Positions 1 to 8,142 of a stretch of DNA of 36,424 nt are shown piece by piece (the stretch's first letter is position 1; each line of letters starts with the position of its first letter). The notes under the pieces were generated by a model. The model made no database searches. It saw only the letters and a list, made by a program, of their open reading frames with translations, and was not told the origin of the DNA. The translations under genes were made by a program, and so were the position numbers. This stretch comes from Nostoc sp. NMS4 (GTDB taxonomy: Bacteria; Cyanobacteriota; Cyanobacteriia; Cyanobacteriales; Nostocaceae), in contig NZ_JABXKI010000237.1 in NCBI RefSeq assembly GCF_017115095.1, forward strand, positions 1 to 36,424, read 5' to 3'.

Positions 1-83
1 TGTTGATACATTAATACGGTATTTTGTCAATATAATTTAGATGCGTTCCCCCTGGTTGTGCAAGATATGTATATAACCGCTTT

Positions 84-1232
84 TTGGCACTAAGACAAGA
101 GTTATATACGACTGAGCAGAAAACCTTAAACTACAATGCTTGTAGTCAAAAGCTAACTATACTCAAGAAAGAAATTGAATGGTTGAAAGAAGTAGATAAG
201 TTTGCCTTACAGAATTCACTCAAGAATTTAGAGACAGCATACAAAAACTTTTTTGCTGACTTCAAGAAGATGAAAGGGAAAAAGGGTGTAGGCTTTCCTA
301 AGTTTAAAAAGAAGCATGGATGTAAACAGTCTTACAAAACTAACCTGACCAACGGTAATATTCAGGTAATAGATAATCGTTTAAAGCTTCCAAAGTGTGG
401 ATGGGTAAAGTTTCATAAGTCGCAAGACGTTACCGGAAAGCTTGTAAATGTTACGATAACTCGGACTTCTTCTGGTAAGTATATTGCTAGTATCTTGTGT
501 GAAACTGAGATAGAAAAATACCCTGAAGTTGTTCAAAATATTGGTTTAGACTTAGGGGTTAAGTCTTATCTTGTTACTAGTGACGGTGAAGTTGTAGATA
601 ATCCTAAATATTACAGAACTCAAACTCGTAAGTTACGTAAAGCTCATAAAAAACTATCCCGTAGTGCAAAAGGTAGTAACAACCGAGTTAAAGCGAAAAT
701 CAAGCTGGCTCGTACTTATGAACGAATTACAAATTTGAGAGATGACTTTCTGCACAAGTTATCAACTCGTCTAATCAAGGAAAATAGCATTATCTGTGTT
801 GTTCGCGGAGCGTGTCGTAGACAAGATTTGCGAGTTGCCAACATGGTGAAGAACCACAAATTAGCATTGAGTATTTCAGACGCTAGTTGGTCTAAGTTCA
901 TTACCATGCTCGAATATAAAGCTTTATGGCATGACAGACTTGTGCAGAAAATCGGCACGTTTTATCCCTCCTCCCAAACTTGTAACTGTTGTGGTTTTAT
1001 TAATCCACTAGTCAAGGATTTAAACTTGCGTGAATGGTGTTGCCCTAGTTGCAATAGCTATAATTTGAGGGATAAAAACGCAGCACTGAATATATTAAGC
1101 GAAGGTTTGAGATTATTAACCGCCGTCGGTACGCCGGAGGTTATAAAAAACGCCTGTGGAGAACTCGTCAGTCCTGAAGTGATTCCGGCAGAGATCATTG
1201 AAGCAGGAATCACGCGACTTTCAGTCGTGTGA
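84..1232 (+). pseudogene. tnpB: TnpB-family RNA-guided nuclease remnant (IS200/IS605), 5'-truncated, catalytic Glu lost
   Basis: The 382-residue frame is the TnpB/OrfB accessory nuclease of IS200/IS605 elements. RuvC-I (GLDLGVKSY, near residue 155) is present. A four-cysteine zinc finger follows (CNCC...CPSC, about residues 305-330), and RuvC-III reads [11 protein letters not shown]. The frame stays open upstream to position 36 and already reads [14 protein letters not shown] before the TTG at 84. This matches the usual TnpB N-terminal region, but an in-frame TAA at 33-35 and the missing first ~25 residues show that the 5' end and left end are lost. The RuvC-II motif, normally VEDL, is replaced at residues 240-249 by [10 protein letters not shown] through a 21-nt insertion at 802-822. 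No TnpA (Y1) gene is visible. It is therefore almost certainly unable to cleave DNA. The family call is firm; loss of activity is inferred from the missing glutamate. Confidence 0.85.
802..822. repeat. 21-nt short dispersed repeat inserted in tnpB RuvC-II codon
   Basis: The segment begins TTCGCGGAGCGTGTCG and resembles the small dispersed repeats common in Nostoc-type genomes. Removing exactly 802-822 joins g(801) to aa(823-824) and restores GTT-GAA-GAT-TTG, that is V-E-D-L, the normal TnpB RuvC-II motif. The insertion is a multiple of three, so the frame is kept while the catalytic glutamate is lost. That it is an insertion is read directly from the sequence; membership of a repeat family is from memory. 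Confidence 0.75.
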
Positions 1233-1241
1233 GGTTCAAGA
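1205..1241 (+). mobile_element. IS200/IS605 right end with subterminal hairpin
   Basis: The stop codon of tnpB lies inside an imperfect hairpin (CACGCGACT at 1211-1219, AGTCGTGTG at 1223-1231, 3-nt loop), followed by GAGGTTCAAG. Subterminal hairpins recognised by TnpA, and overlap of the omega-RNA scaffold with the tnpB 3' end, are known for this family. If an omega-RNA was ever made, its guide would be the bases just after about 1241. The exact cleavage point is inferred. Confidence 0.55.
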
Positions 1242-1286
1242 TTTGTTTTAGAGTTTAGGACTTATCCCGGTTTTCTGTTCCATTGA

Positions 1287-2003
1287 TACTCACACCCCCA
1301 TCTACTGGGGTTTCGTTTTTGTCCCCGGATGCGTGATTTAGCTTCTAAAAAGTTACACTTTTTTGATGGTGTTAATCAGAATTCCCCTTTGTTACCGCTT
1401 TTGGGTGAGAAAATTAATGTCAAATTGATTGCTGCTTGCTGGGATCATATTCTCCGACTGGCTACTTCTGTTTCAATTGGAACAGTTACGCCTTCCTTGA
1501 TCATGCGTAAGTTAGCGTCATATCCTCGTCAAAACAAATTAGCGTAGGCGTAGCCCGCCGCAGGCATCGCTCTGCGCGAAGTAGGAAGAATTGAAAGGAC
1601 ATTGTTCACTCTTTATTGGTTGCAAAGCCCTCAGTTGCGACGTAAAGCTACGAGTGAACTTAATAAAGGGGAATTGAAAAACTCGTTGTCGAGAGCGGTT
1701 TTCTTCCACCGTTTGGGTGAAGTACGTGACCGTTCGTTTGAAGATCAATCAATACGTGCAAGCGGTTTGAATTTGGCTGTGGCGGCGATTGTGCTTTGGA
1801 ATACGGTGTATTTGGAGAATGCGGTTAATTTATTGAAGTCGGAGGGTGTAATTATCCCGGAGGAATACTTGCAACATTTATCACCAATGGGGTGGGAACA
1901 TATCAATTTAACTGGTGATTACATTTGGAATCTTAAGTCAGCAAGTAGCATTGATAATTTGCGTCCTTTGAGAAGGAAAAAAATAAACTTTAAATTAAGC
2001 TGA
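1287..2003 (+). pseudogene. tnpA: Tn3-family transposase TnpA, C-terminal remnant
   Basis: The frame carries the C-terminal third of a Tn3-family DDE transposase. It opens with HLLGFRFCPRMRDLASKKL (from about 1299), continues through LLPLLGEKINVKLIAACWDH, and ends with [20 protein letters not shown] and [18 protein letters not shown], the characteristic tail. A TGA at 1284-1286 closes the frame just upstream, so the N-terminal two thirds are missing. Two in-frame TAG codons (1545-1547 and 1551-1553) lie within a short dispersed repeat. Before and after it the reading frame is the same (NKLA ... [17 protein letters not shown]). The element's own right inverted repeat follows at 2044-2081. It is certainly non-functional. 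Confidence 0.88.
1542..1570. repeat. Short dispersed repeat inserted in Tn3 tnpA
   Basis: This 29-bp unit starts GCGTAGGCGTAGCCCGCC and matches 23327-23355 in this window with three differences. Inside tnpA it supplies two TAG stops without shifting the frame, which resumes at [10 protein letters not shown]. The inserted length is about 24-27 nt; the exact borders cannot be fixed without an uninterrupted copy. Confidence 0.75.
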
Positions 2004-2043
2004 AAGCATTGTCTGGTAAGGAGTTTAGGAGTTAACCTAATTC

Positions 2044-2081
2044 CTTAGCGTACAATTTTCCCGTTTTGGCACAGTCCTGCC
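2044..2081 (-). mobile_element. Right terminal inverted repeat (38 bp) of the Tn3-family transposon
   Basis: Read on the minus strand, the 38 bases begin GGCAGGACTGTGCC and end ACGCTAAG. Length and the inner ACGCTAAG end are the signature of Tn3-family terminal repeats. It lies 40 bp after the tnpA remnant. Its outer edge abuts IS4 transposase coding sequence at 2082, so the transposon had jumped into that gene. The opposite end is not in the window. Confidence 0.75.
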
Positions 2082-2801
2082 AATTAGTAGCACCAACCGG
2101 ACTTTTGGGAAAGCTGCTTGAGTGCCGGGACGTGTTGCTGGGTATCCAAATACTCTGGCATTTGCCTCGCTATCTGGTACGTCAAATACTGTTCCATCCA
2201 CTGCCATTATCCGCAATCCTCCCAAAAAAGCCCCTGGAGTGAATGGCACTAAGAAAAGATATAGCCTTTGCCCTCACTGGTTCCCAGCCTGGAGGCTGGG
2301 AAACGATTCTGGGAGGCTCCGCCTCCTCTTTCTTGACGAGAGGCAGAGCCTATGAGAATACATTCCCAGCCTCTAGGCTGGGAACGAGGTGAAACAATTT
2401 TCTTAGTGCCATTCGCCCCTGGAGTCTTGAGTGTGGCTCTTGGGCTTACTACTAGATGGAACAGACGACTCATCACCTGAGTTCCAATGCGCTGTCGAGC
2501 TTCGGTAATTGACGATTTACAAGGTACTCTCCAATACTGCCCTACTCTCACCCAAGCTTCGCTTAAACCATCAACTAGATTTTTCAGCACTGTTCGATAT
2601 TGTTGCTTTTGACCATAAACTCATGGCAATTATCAGACAAATCACCAGATGAGATGGTAAGGCACGTTTACGATCTTCGCTTGCTTTAGCGTTAGCGATC
2701 GCCTGTTCAATGGCATCAGATGGAATCGCAGTTTCTAAGGCTTTGAGTACCGTTCCTGATTCGACCACAGGTGAGATCAGTGAGAATTCTTTGAGTTGCA
2801 T
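2082..2801 (-). pseudogene. IS4-family transposase pseudogene, split by a MITE and cut by a Tn3-type element
   Basis: Read from 2801 downward, the N-terminal part contains IPSDAIEQAIANAKASEDRK and LPSHLVICLIIAMSLWSK, typical of the IS4 transposase N-terminal domain. A single-base frameshift near 2612 moves the reading to VLKNLVDGLSEAWVRVGQYW and SSITEARQRIGTQVMSRLFH. Translation then runs into the MITE at 2241-2414. After it the DDE region resumes as GAFLGGLRIMAVDGTVFDVPD (catalytic D in VDGT). It stops at KVRLVLLI where the Tn3-family end begins (2081). The C-terminal half is absent. The 264 bp between its start and the aroF stop (2802-3065) hold no gene that I can recognise. Confidence 0.85.
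2241..2414. mobile_element. 174-bp MITE with 17-bp perfect TIRs and 11-bp target duplication
   Basis: The ends are GAATGGCACTAAGAAAA (2241-2257) and its exact reverse complement (2398-2414). The flanks carry the identical 11-mer GCCCCTGGAGT at 2230-2240 and 2415-2425, a target site duplication. No coding capacity is seen. The interior is built of palindromes, for example TTCCCAGCCTGGAGGCTGGGAA near 2281-2302 in two half-sites, a similar one at 2364-2383, and GGAGGCTCCGCCTCC. An 11-bp duplication is in the range used by IS4-family enzymes, so mobilisation in trans by such a transposase is plausible. It sits inside the IS4 transposase gene, between the codons for TPGA. Confidence 0.9.
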
Positions 2802-3065
2802 TCTTACTCAGTACATTCAGGGGATAACCCTCACTTTACCTGGTTTTGGGCTTAACCGAACCGTATTGCCCCACCTCCCACACCTCCAGTGCAACAGCAG
2901 TGTTGTAGAGTGTATCAAATGCGTTAGCGAAGCTTAACGAAGTTATCGCTTGTAAAGTATGGCGAAAATAGAGCAACTCAAAAATCAGTACCAGGTTTTA
3001 AGGGCGGCCACTTTATCCTTTAATTCCGGCCATCTTTTCCTTGAAGTGACAGATTAGCTTATCTA

Positions 3066-4166
3066 CTATTTTGAGAGTTCTGGCGTAAGGAGAATGTGGC
3101 TTTCGCCAATGCGATCAAATGCAGGTGTAGACCACCGTTCAACTACTTTGCCCAGAATTGACATTTCTTGAACTAAGCGGTCAAATTTATCAGGGGTGAG
3201 AGATTGAGGCCCATCGGATAAAGCTTTTGCGGGATTGGGGTGAACTTCAATCATCAAGGCATCTGTACCAGCGGCGATCGCAGCCATTGCCATAGATGGA
3301 ACATATTCAGACCTACCTGTACCATGACTGGGATCAATCATAATCGGTAAATGGGTAAGCGATCGCAATACCGGAAGCACTGATAAATCTAAAGTATTTC
3401 GGGCATATTTACCATCAAAGGTTCTGATTCCTCGTTCACAAAGAATCACATTTGGATTTCCAGATGCCAAAATATATTCTGCTGCCATCAGCCACTCGTC
3501 AATTGTGGCAGACATTCCGCGCTTCAGCAGCACAGGTTTATCTTGAGCGCCTACCTTTTTCAGCAACGAGAAGTTGTGCATATTTCTAGCTCCGATTTGG
3601 ATGATGTCAGCGACTCTCGCCACTGCTGATAAATCGGCAGCATCCATCAGTTCTGTGACGATACCCAAACCCGTCGCTTCCCGCGCTGCTGCTAATAAAT
3701 CTAAAGCGCTTTCGCCATAACCTTGAAACGCATAAGGTGAAGTGCGAGGTTTGTAAGCTCCGCCACGCAGAAACTTTGCTCCTGCTACCTTCACCCGCTT
3801 TGCTGTTTCGACAATCATCGCTTCATTTTCAACAGAACAAGGCCCAGCTACCACTACGATCGGATGATGCTCGCCGAAATACACATGACCATTAGGTGTA
3901 GGTACAACAACCTCGCTGGCTTGTCCATCTCGGAATTCTCGACTTACTCGCTTGAAAGGTTGTTGCACTCGTAATACTTGCTCAATCCAAGGGCTAAATT
4001 CCTGAACCTGCAATTTATCGATACTAGTGGTATCACCAATTAGCCCTAAGACAACTTTATGAGTGCCAATGCTTTTTTCTACCGTGACTTTCCAAGTGTC
4101 ACTCAGTTCTTGGCTAATCCGAGTAATTTCCTCAACAGGTGTACCGCTCTTAAGTATGATAATCAT
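3066..4166 (-). CDS. aroF: 3-deoxy-7-phosphoheptulonate synthase (DAHP synthase, type I-beta)
   Basis: The enzyme condenses phosphoenolpyruvate and erythrose 4-phosphate to DAHP, the first step of the shikimate pathway, in the cytoplasm. The protein has 366 residues. An N-terminal ferredoxin/ACT-like regulatory domain (about 1-70) precedes the TIM barrel. Barrel motifs are GPCSVE (108-113), KPRTSPYAFQG (139-149), IGARNMHNFSLL, the CERGIRTF loop and DPSHGTG. The N-terminal domain places it in the I-beta subgroup and usually mediates aromatic amino-acid feedback. The ATG follows AGGAAAA. It is the last gene of the minus-strand precursor block, 197 bp after trpD. Scytonemin-cluster papers call it aroG. 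A dedicated, possibly deregulated copy would raise aromatic flux; that role is inferred from context. Confidence 0.95.
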   Translation of the reverse strand: MIIILKSGTPVEEITRISQELSDTWKVTVEKSIGTHKVVLGLIGDTTSIDKLQVQEFSPWIEQVLRVQQPFKRVSREFRDGQASEVVVPTPNGHVYFGEHHPIVVVAGPCSVENEAMIVETAKRVKVAGAKFLRGGAYKPRTSPYAFQGYGESALDLLAAAREATGLGIVTELMDAADLSAVARVADIIQIGARNMHNFSLLKKVGAQDKPVLLKRGMSATIDEWLMAAEYILASGNPNVILCERGIRTFDGKYARNTLDLSVLPVLRSLTHLPIMIDPSHGTGRSEYVPSMAMAAIAAGTDALMIEVHPNPAKALSDGPQSLTPDKFDRLVQEMSILGKVVERWSTPAFDRIGESHILLTPELSK

Positions 4167-4245
4167 CTGTTTTTCCTAGTTTATAGTTCTTGGGTGTAAT
4201 ACAGTCGGTTCGTTGGGACACATAGTTAAAAGGGCGGTTATAAAC

Positions 4246-4335
4246 CGCGTCTACACAAGCAAAACCCACCTTCGTGGGTTTCAAACCCGCAATTTTTCTT
4301 AGTCCGCGGAGGCGGACTTTGCCTGTGTAGCCGCG
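4246..4335. repeat. Palindromic intergenic repeat between trpD and aroF
   Basis: The arms CGCGTCTACACAAGCAAA (4246-4263) and TTTGCCTGTGTAGCCGCG (4318-4335) are inverted copies with few mismatches. They enclose two tighter hairpins, AAACCCACC-TTC-GTGGGTTT and AGTCCGCGGAGGCGGACT. The arrangement fits a small non-autonomous repeat. On the transcribed (minus) strand it would also form stable structure between trpD and aroF. No target duplication was identified. Confidence 0.6.
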
Positions 4336-4363
4336 AATTCCATTCGCCAGGGCTGTTTAGCAA

Positions 4364-5455
4364 TTAGCGCAAAAATTCCGCAAGTTGTTCTAGTTTTGTC
4401 CAAGCTGCGCCGCTTTGCAGAATTTCTTTGGCAAGGGCAATACCTTTAACACAACCTGCTAAAATATTCGTTTCCCTATCAATGGCTTCACCAACTTGCA
4501 GGGCTAGGGCTGTATTTAAAGCGACTACATCCTGCTGTGCTTGCGTGCCTTTACCTTGGAGAACTGCCTTCAGGATTTCGGCATTTTCTTGGACATCTCC
4601 ACCCTGCAACGCCGCAGTGGGTGCAAAACTCAAACCCAGTTCTTGAGGATTGAGCGTTAGAGAACGCACTTTTTTATCTTGGAGTACAGCCAAATCAGTG
4701 ACATCTGCTAAACCAGCCTCATCTAAATGTTCGCGTCCGTGGAGGGCGATCGCTTGCTGACATCCTAATTGGGATAAAGCTTGAACAATCTCCTCTAGTA
4801 AAAGCGGGTCGTTCACACCAATAATTTGCCCTGTCGGCCGCATCGGATTTACTAGCGGGCCGAGCAAGTTAAAAACAGTCCGCACCTTCAAAGTTTTTCG
4901 CAAAGTAGCGATCGCTTTCAGTGCAGGATGCCAGCCGGGAGCAAACAAAAAGGTGATTCCCACTTCGCCCACTGCGGCTTGTACTTTTTCAGGAGTGGCG
5001 TTGAGATTTATACCCAAAGCTTCCAACACATCAGCCGAACCAGCCTTACTAGATGCCGAACGATTGCCATGTTTGGCAACTTTTACCCCGGCGGCGGCGG
5101 CCACAAAGGCGACAGCAGTGGAGATATTAAAGGTTGAAGCACCATCTCCACCAGTTCCACAAGTGTCAATCAGGGGTACTGGGTACTGGGTACTGGGTAC
5201 TGGGGATTGGGATTGTAAGACGGTGGCCATGCCGACTAATTCTTCGGCGGATACGCCTTTGGCTTGAATTGCGGCTAAAATCGCTCCTGATAGTACATGA
5301 GGAATGGCATTTGTGAGCCAACCTTGCATCAAATCCCCAGCTTGGGAAACCGTCAACGATTGCCGATTCAGCAACTGTTGCAATAAAGCTGGCCAGTTGT
5401 AGAACTCAGAAGGGATGGAGATTTTATCGGGTGGAATCAGAGTTTGAGCTATCAT
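4364..5455 (-). CDS. trpD: Anthranilate phosphoribosyltransferase
   Basis: TrpD transfers the phosphoribosyl group of PRPP to anthranilate, the second step of tryptophan synthesis. The protein has 363 residues. The PRPP-binding signature DTCGTGGDG is at 97-105, followed by [40 protein letters not shown] further motif, [12 protein letters not shown], contacts anthranilate. Residues 84-94 ([11 protein letters not shown]) form a low-complexity insert just before the PRPP loop, encoded by four copies of a heptamer. It is at a loop position, so activity is probably kept. The gene starts 14 bp after the trpB stop, so the two are very likely co-transcribed. It is probably a cluster-dedicated paralogue of a housekeeping trpD elsewhere. 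Confidence 0.95.
   Translation of the reverse strand: MIAQTLIPPDKISIPSEFYNWPALLQQLLNRQSLTVSQAGDLMQGWLTNAIPHVLSGAILAAIQAKGVSAEELVGMATVLQSQSPVPSTQYPVPLIDTCGTGGDGASTFNISTAVAFVAAAAGVKVAKHGNRSASSKAGSADVLEALGINLNATPEKVQAAVGEVGITFLFAPGWHPALKAIATLRKTLKVRTVFNLLGPLVNPMRPTGQIIGVNDPLLLEEIVQALSQLGCQQAIALHGREHLDEAGLADVTDLAVLQDKKVRSLTLNPQELGLSFAPTAALQGGDVQENAEILKAVLQGKGTQAQQDVVALNTALALQVGEAIDRETNILAGCVKGIALAKEILQSGAAWTKLEQLAEFLR
5174..5201. repeat. STRR heptamer array inside trpD
   Basis: Four perfect copies of GGGTACT (AGTACCC on the coding strand) are followed by a decayed GGGG/ATTGGGATTG tail. Heptameric short tandem repeats are typical of heterocystous cyanobacteria. Here the array is translated into Ser/Pro/Thr/Val/Tyr residues 84-94 of TrpD. 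Any copy-number change not a multiple of three would frameshift the gene. Confidence 0.85.
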
Positions 5456-5469
5456 AATTTGTCACTGCA

Positions 5470-6699
5470 TTAGTGATTAAGGAGTTTTGCGACAGTTTGC
5501 ACATCCTTGTCACCTCTGCCGGAACAATTGATGACGATGCGGGGGCTGGCTTCTAACTGAGGACAAAGGGTTTCTAGATATGCGATCGCATGAGCAGTTT
5601 CTAAAGCTGGAATAATCCCTTCTAGTTGCGAAAGTCTTTGAAATGCATCTAACGCCTGTTTATCAGTCACACTGTAATATTCGGCGCGACCAAGATCCTT
5701 TAAATAACTATGCTCAGGGCCAACGCCGGGGTAATCCAATCCGGCGCTAATTGAATGGGCTTCGATGACTTGACCATCATCATCTTGCAGTAAATAGCTC
5801 ATTGCCCCGTGCAATACACCTATTTTTCCTTTTGTCAAGGTAGCAGCGTGTTTTTCTGTATTTACACCTTCACCCGCCGCCTCTACTCCAATGAGGCGAA
5901 CTGAAGGTTCATCCAAAAACTCATTGAATAAGCCGATCGCGTTGGAACCTCCACCCACGCAAGCCAGTAAAATATCTGGTAGTCCTCCCCATTTTTCTTG
6001 GCATTGAGCGCGAGTTTCTACACCAATTACAGTGTGAAAGTCACGTACAATCATCGGGTAGGGATGAGGACCAGCAACAGAACCCAAGATGTAATGAGTT
6101 GTTTCTACATTCGTCACCCAATCACGAATTGCTTCAGAAGTCGCATCCTTGAGAGTTCCTGTACCTGCTTCCACTGGCCGAACTTCTGCACCCATTAACT
6201 TCATGCGAAATACATTCAGGGCTTGGCGTTCCATATCGTGGATGCCCATGTAAATCACACATTTCAAACCAAACCGGGCGCACACAGTTGCAGTCGCTAC
6301 GCCATGCTGACCTGCACCTGTCTCGGCGATAATCCGTTGCTTGCCCATGCCCTTGGCTAGCAACACCTGAGCCAAAGCATTATTAATTTTGTGAGCGCCT
6401 GTATGATTTAAATCTTCGCGCTTTAAATAAATTTGTGGCCCCGTGCCATCTGGTCTAGCGTAATTTGTTGTCAGGCGTTCAGCAAAATATAATGGGCTGG
6501 GTCGTCCTACATAATCACGCAGTAAGTTTTGCAGTTCTGCTTGGAAACTCGGCTCATTGCGATATTTTTGAAAAGCTGCTTCCAATTCACTCAATGCAGG
6601 CATTAAGGTTTCCGGGACATATTTACCGCCGAATTTTCCAAACCTGCCCAAAGAATCTGGTTGCACAGTTGCAGTTTTGATGTTTTGTATGCTTACCAC
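5470..6699 (-). CDS. trpB: Tryptophan synthase beta chain
   Basis: TrpB is the PLP enzyme that joins indole (delivered by TrpA) to serine to form tryptophan. The protein has 409 residues, the normal length. Motifs are [12 protein letters not shown] near the start, [16 protein letters not shown] with the PLP lysine K104, [13 protein letters not shown], and the phosphate-binding glycine loop [10 protein letters not shown]. The start is GTG, with AAGGA about nine bases upstream. trpD follows after 14 bp. trpA ends 449 bp upstream rather than directly adjacent, and that gap carries repeats. In Nostoc punctiforme the tyrosinase-like gene tyrP lies at this spot, as I recall. This copy probably supplies tryptophan for ScyB. 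Confidence 0.96.
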   Translation of the reverse strand: MVSIQNIKTATVQPDSLGRFGKFGGKYVPETLMPALSELEAAFQKYRNEPSFQAELQNLLRDYVGRPSPLYFAERLTTNYARPDGTGPQIYLKREDLNHTGAHKINNALAQVLLAKGMGKQRIIAETGAGQHGVATATVCARFGLKCVIYMGIHDMERQALNVFRMKLMGAEVRPVEAGTGTLKDATSEAIRDWVTNVETTHYILGSVAGPHPYPMIVRDFHTVIGVETRAQCQEKWGGLPDILLACVGGGSNAIGLFNEFLDEPSVRLIGVEAAGEGVNTEKHAATLTKGKIGVLHGAMSYLLQDDDGQVIEAHSISAGLDYPGVGPEHSYLKDLGRAEYYSVTDKQALDAFQRLSQLEGIIPALETAHAIAYLETLCPQLEASPRIVINCSGRGDKDVQTVAKLLNH

Positions 6700-7148
6700 T
6701 GGTTAAAATCCTTTCATGTTCAAGTATTTTTTACTCTCGTTCTAACTTTTTAGAACTTATGCCACAGCTGAATCATCTTTGCGTTACACAAGTCTGAAAT
6801 AGTTTGCTCACCTGGTTTTACCCCACCCTAACCCTCCCCTTGGAAAGGGGAGGGAACTAGATTTCTTTTTCCCCCCAATAAACGGGGGTAATTTGACTTG
6901 TGTATACACCCACCCTAGAGCAGAGGGGCGGGGGGAAGAAAGAGAAATAATTGATACTGATTGCCTATTCCCTGCGGGAGCATCCCAAATGTGCAAATTT
7001 ATTTTTTGTACTGATGGCTCTCTAGCCCGCTTCCTGGACATTAGGGAGCAAGATGCTCGCCACTACAAATTTTATTTTGGCAAAATTGGGATGCTCCCTT
7101 CCCTGCTCTCTATTGCCCATTCCCTACTCCCTAAATCTGCGGGTGAAT
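6700..7148. other. trpA-trpB intergenic gap without a gene
   Basis: No plausible coding sequence is seen in these 449 bp. It holds a 10-bp hairpin with a 3-nt loop (CCCTCCCCTT at 6832-6841, AAGGGGAGGG at 6845-6854) and a MITE-like repeat at 6975-7098. Some short frames exist, but they run through these repeats and show no family signature. Confidence 0.6.
6975..7098. repeat. 124-bp MITE-like repeat with 13-bp perfect inverted ends
   Basis: GGGAGCATCCCAA (6975-6987) is the exact reverse complement of TTGGGATGCTCCC (7086-7098). Similarity of the arms continues inward for about 35 bp with mismatches (TGC-AAA-TTT-GTA blocks). There is no coding capacity. No clear target duplication is seen, so its mobility is inferred from form only. 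Confidence 0.6.
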
Positions 7149-7982
7149 TTATCCCACCTTTTGAAGAGATGGACTTTCGCGCCGACTTTCTGTAATTGCT
7201 GCTTTAAGTTCTCGACAAAATTCTTCCACGGCTTGCAATCCTTCTGTTGGGCTACCTTCAGTTAAACGTTTGACAAAGGCACTACCAACAATCACTGCAT
7301 CTGCTCCCCATTCCATTACTTGATGTGCTTGTTTTGGTTCTGAGATGCCAAAACCAACGCCGATGGGTTTATTGGTGACGCTTCGCAACTCAGTAATTAA
7401 ATGCTCTACGCGGTTTTGGATTTGAGCGCGGATACCTGTAACGCCTGTAACGCTCACCAGGTAGATAAAACCCTGAGATTGACGAGCGATCGCAACAATT
7501 CTATCTTTAGAACTGGTAGGAGCTACGAGTAAAATTACCTCAATTCCGAAAGATGCGGCGGTTTGGATTAATTCTCCTGCCTCTTCTAAGGGTAAATCTG
7601 GCACTACCAACCCTTGCACCCCAGCAGCAGCAATTTGCGCCAAAAATGACTTAATACCCCGGTACAAAATGGGATTGTAGTAAGTAAATAGAATTATCGG
7701 CGCTTTGAGGCTAGGAATCACCATGTGCAGCATCTCTAGCACTTGCTCTAATTTGGTGCCTTTTTGCAAAGCGCGGGTTGCTGCTGCTTGAATCACAGGC
7801 CCATCTGCCAGAGGATCGGAGTAGGGAATGCCTAACTCGATGAAGTCAGCACCGTTGCGATCTAAGATGCGTAAAGCTTCGGCAGTGGTTTCTAAGTTAG
7901 GATCGCCTGCTGTGATAAAGGGGATTAAAGCACACTGTTGGCGATCGCGTAAAGTTTGAAAGGAACGGGAGATAGAATTCAT
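7149..7982 (-). CDS. trpA: Tryptophan synthase alpha chain
   Basis: TrpA cleaves indole-3-glycerol phosphate to indole and glyceraldehyde 3-phosphate, and channels indole to TrpB. The protein has 277 residues, a full-length TIM barrel. The catalytic glutamate lies in [16 protein letters not shown] and the catalytic aspartate in [11 protein letters not shown]. The phosphate-binding end is marked by GVGFGISEP and [12 protein letters not shown]. It lies between trpC (160 bp upstream) and trpB on the same strand. A short tandem repeat lies in its upstream gap. Like the other trp genes here it is probably a cluster paralogue serving pigment synthesis. Confidence 0.95.
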   Translation of the reverse strand: MNSISRSFQTLRDRQQCALIPFITAGDPNLETTAEALRILDRNGADFIELGIPYSDPLADGPVIQAAATRALQKGTKLEQVLEMLHMVIPSLKAPIILFTYYNPILYRGIKSFLAQIAAAGVQGLVVPDLPLEEAGELIQTAASFGIEVILLVAPTSSKDRIVAIARQSQGFIYLVSVTGVTGIRAQIQNRVEHLITELRSVTNKPIGVGFGISEPKQAHQVMEWGADAVIVGSAFVKRLTEGSPTEGLQAVEEFCRELKAAITESRRESPSLQKVG

Positions 7983-8069
7983 TCGGAAAAATAGTTAATG
8001 ATTAGTTAATAGTTTTGGAATAATTAACACCTAGCAATTAGCGATATTCACGCTAGATTTTTTGTTAAT

Positions 8070-8132
8070 GAGTCTTTTAGCTCCATTAATAAGTCTTTGA
8101 ACTCCATTAATGAGTATCAGAGCTTCATTTTT
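8070..8132. repeat. Three tandem copies of a 21-bp unit upstream of trpA
   Basis: The units are 8070-8090, 8091-8111 and a more diverged 8112-8132, each of the form GAGTCTTTTAGCTCCATTAAT. They lie in the trpC-trpA gap, 88 bp upstream of the trpA start on the minus strand. The unit length is two helical turns, so the array would show one face to a DNA-binding protein. No function can be assigned. Confidence 0.6.
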
Positions 8133-8142
8133 TAACCTCCAC

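Noticed and set aside
84..1232. TnpB as a domesticated RNA-guided repressor (TldR-like)
   Set aside because: The glutamate is lost, but the N-terminus is truncated and the setting is decayed transposons; simple decay explains it better.
2249..2590. 113-residue frame ending in a Gly/Arg-rich tail
   Set aside because: The N-terminal part is IS4 transposase and the tail is the MITE read through; not a separate gene.
6832..6854. Rho-independent terminator between trpA and trpB
   Set aside because: The stem is strong but a T-rich stretch follows only on the plus strand, against the direction of trp transcription.
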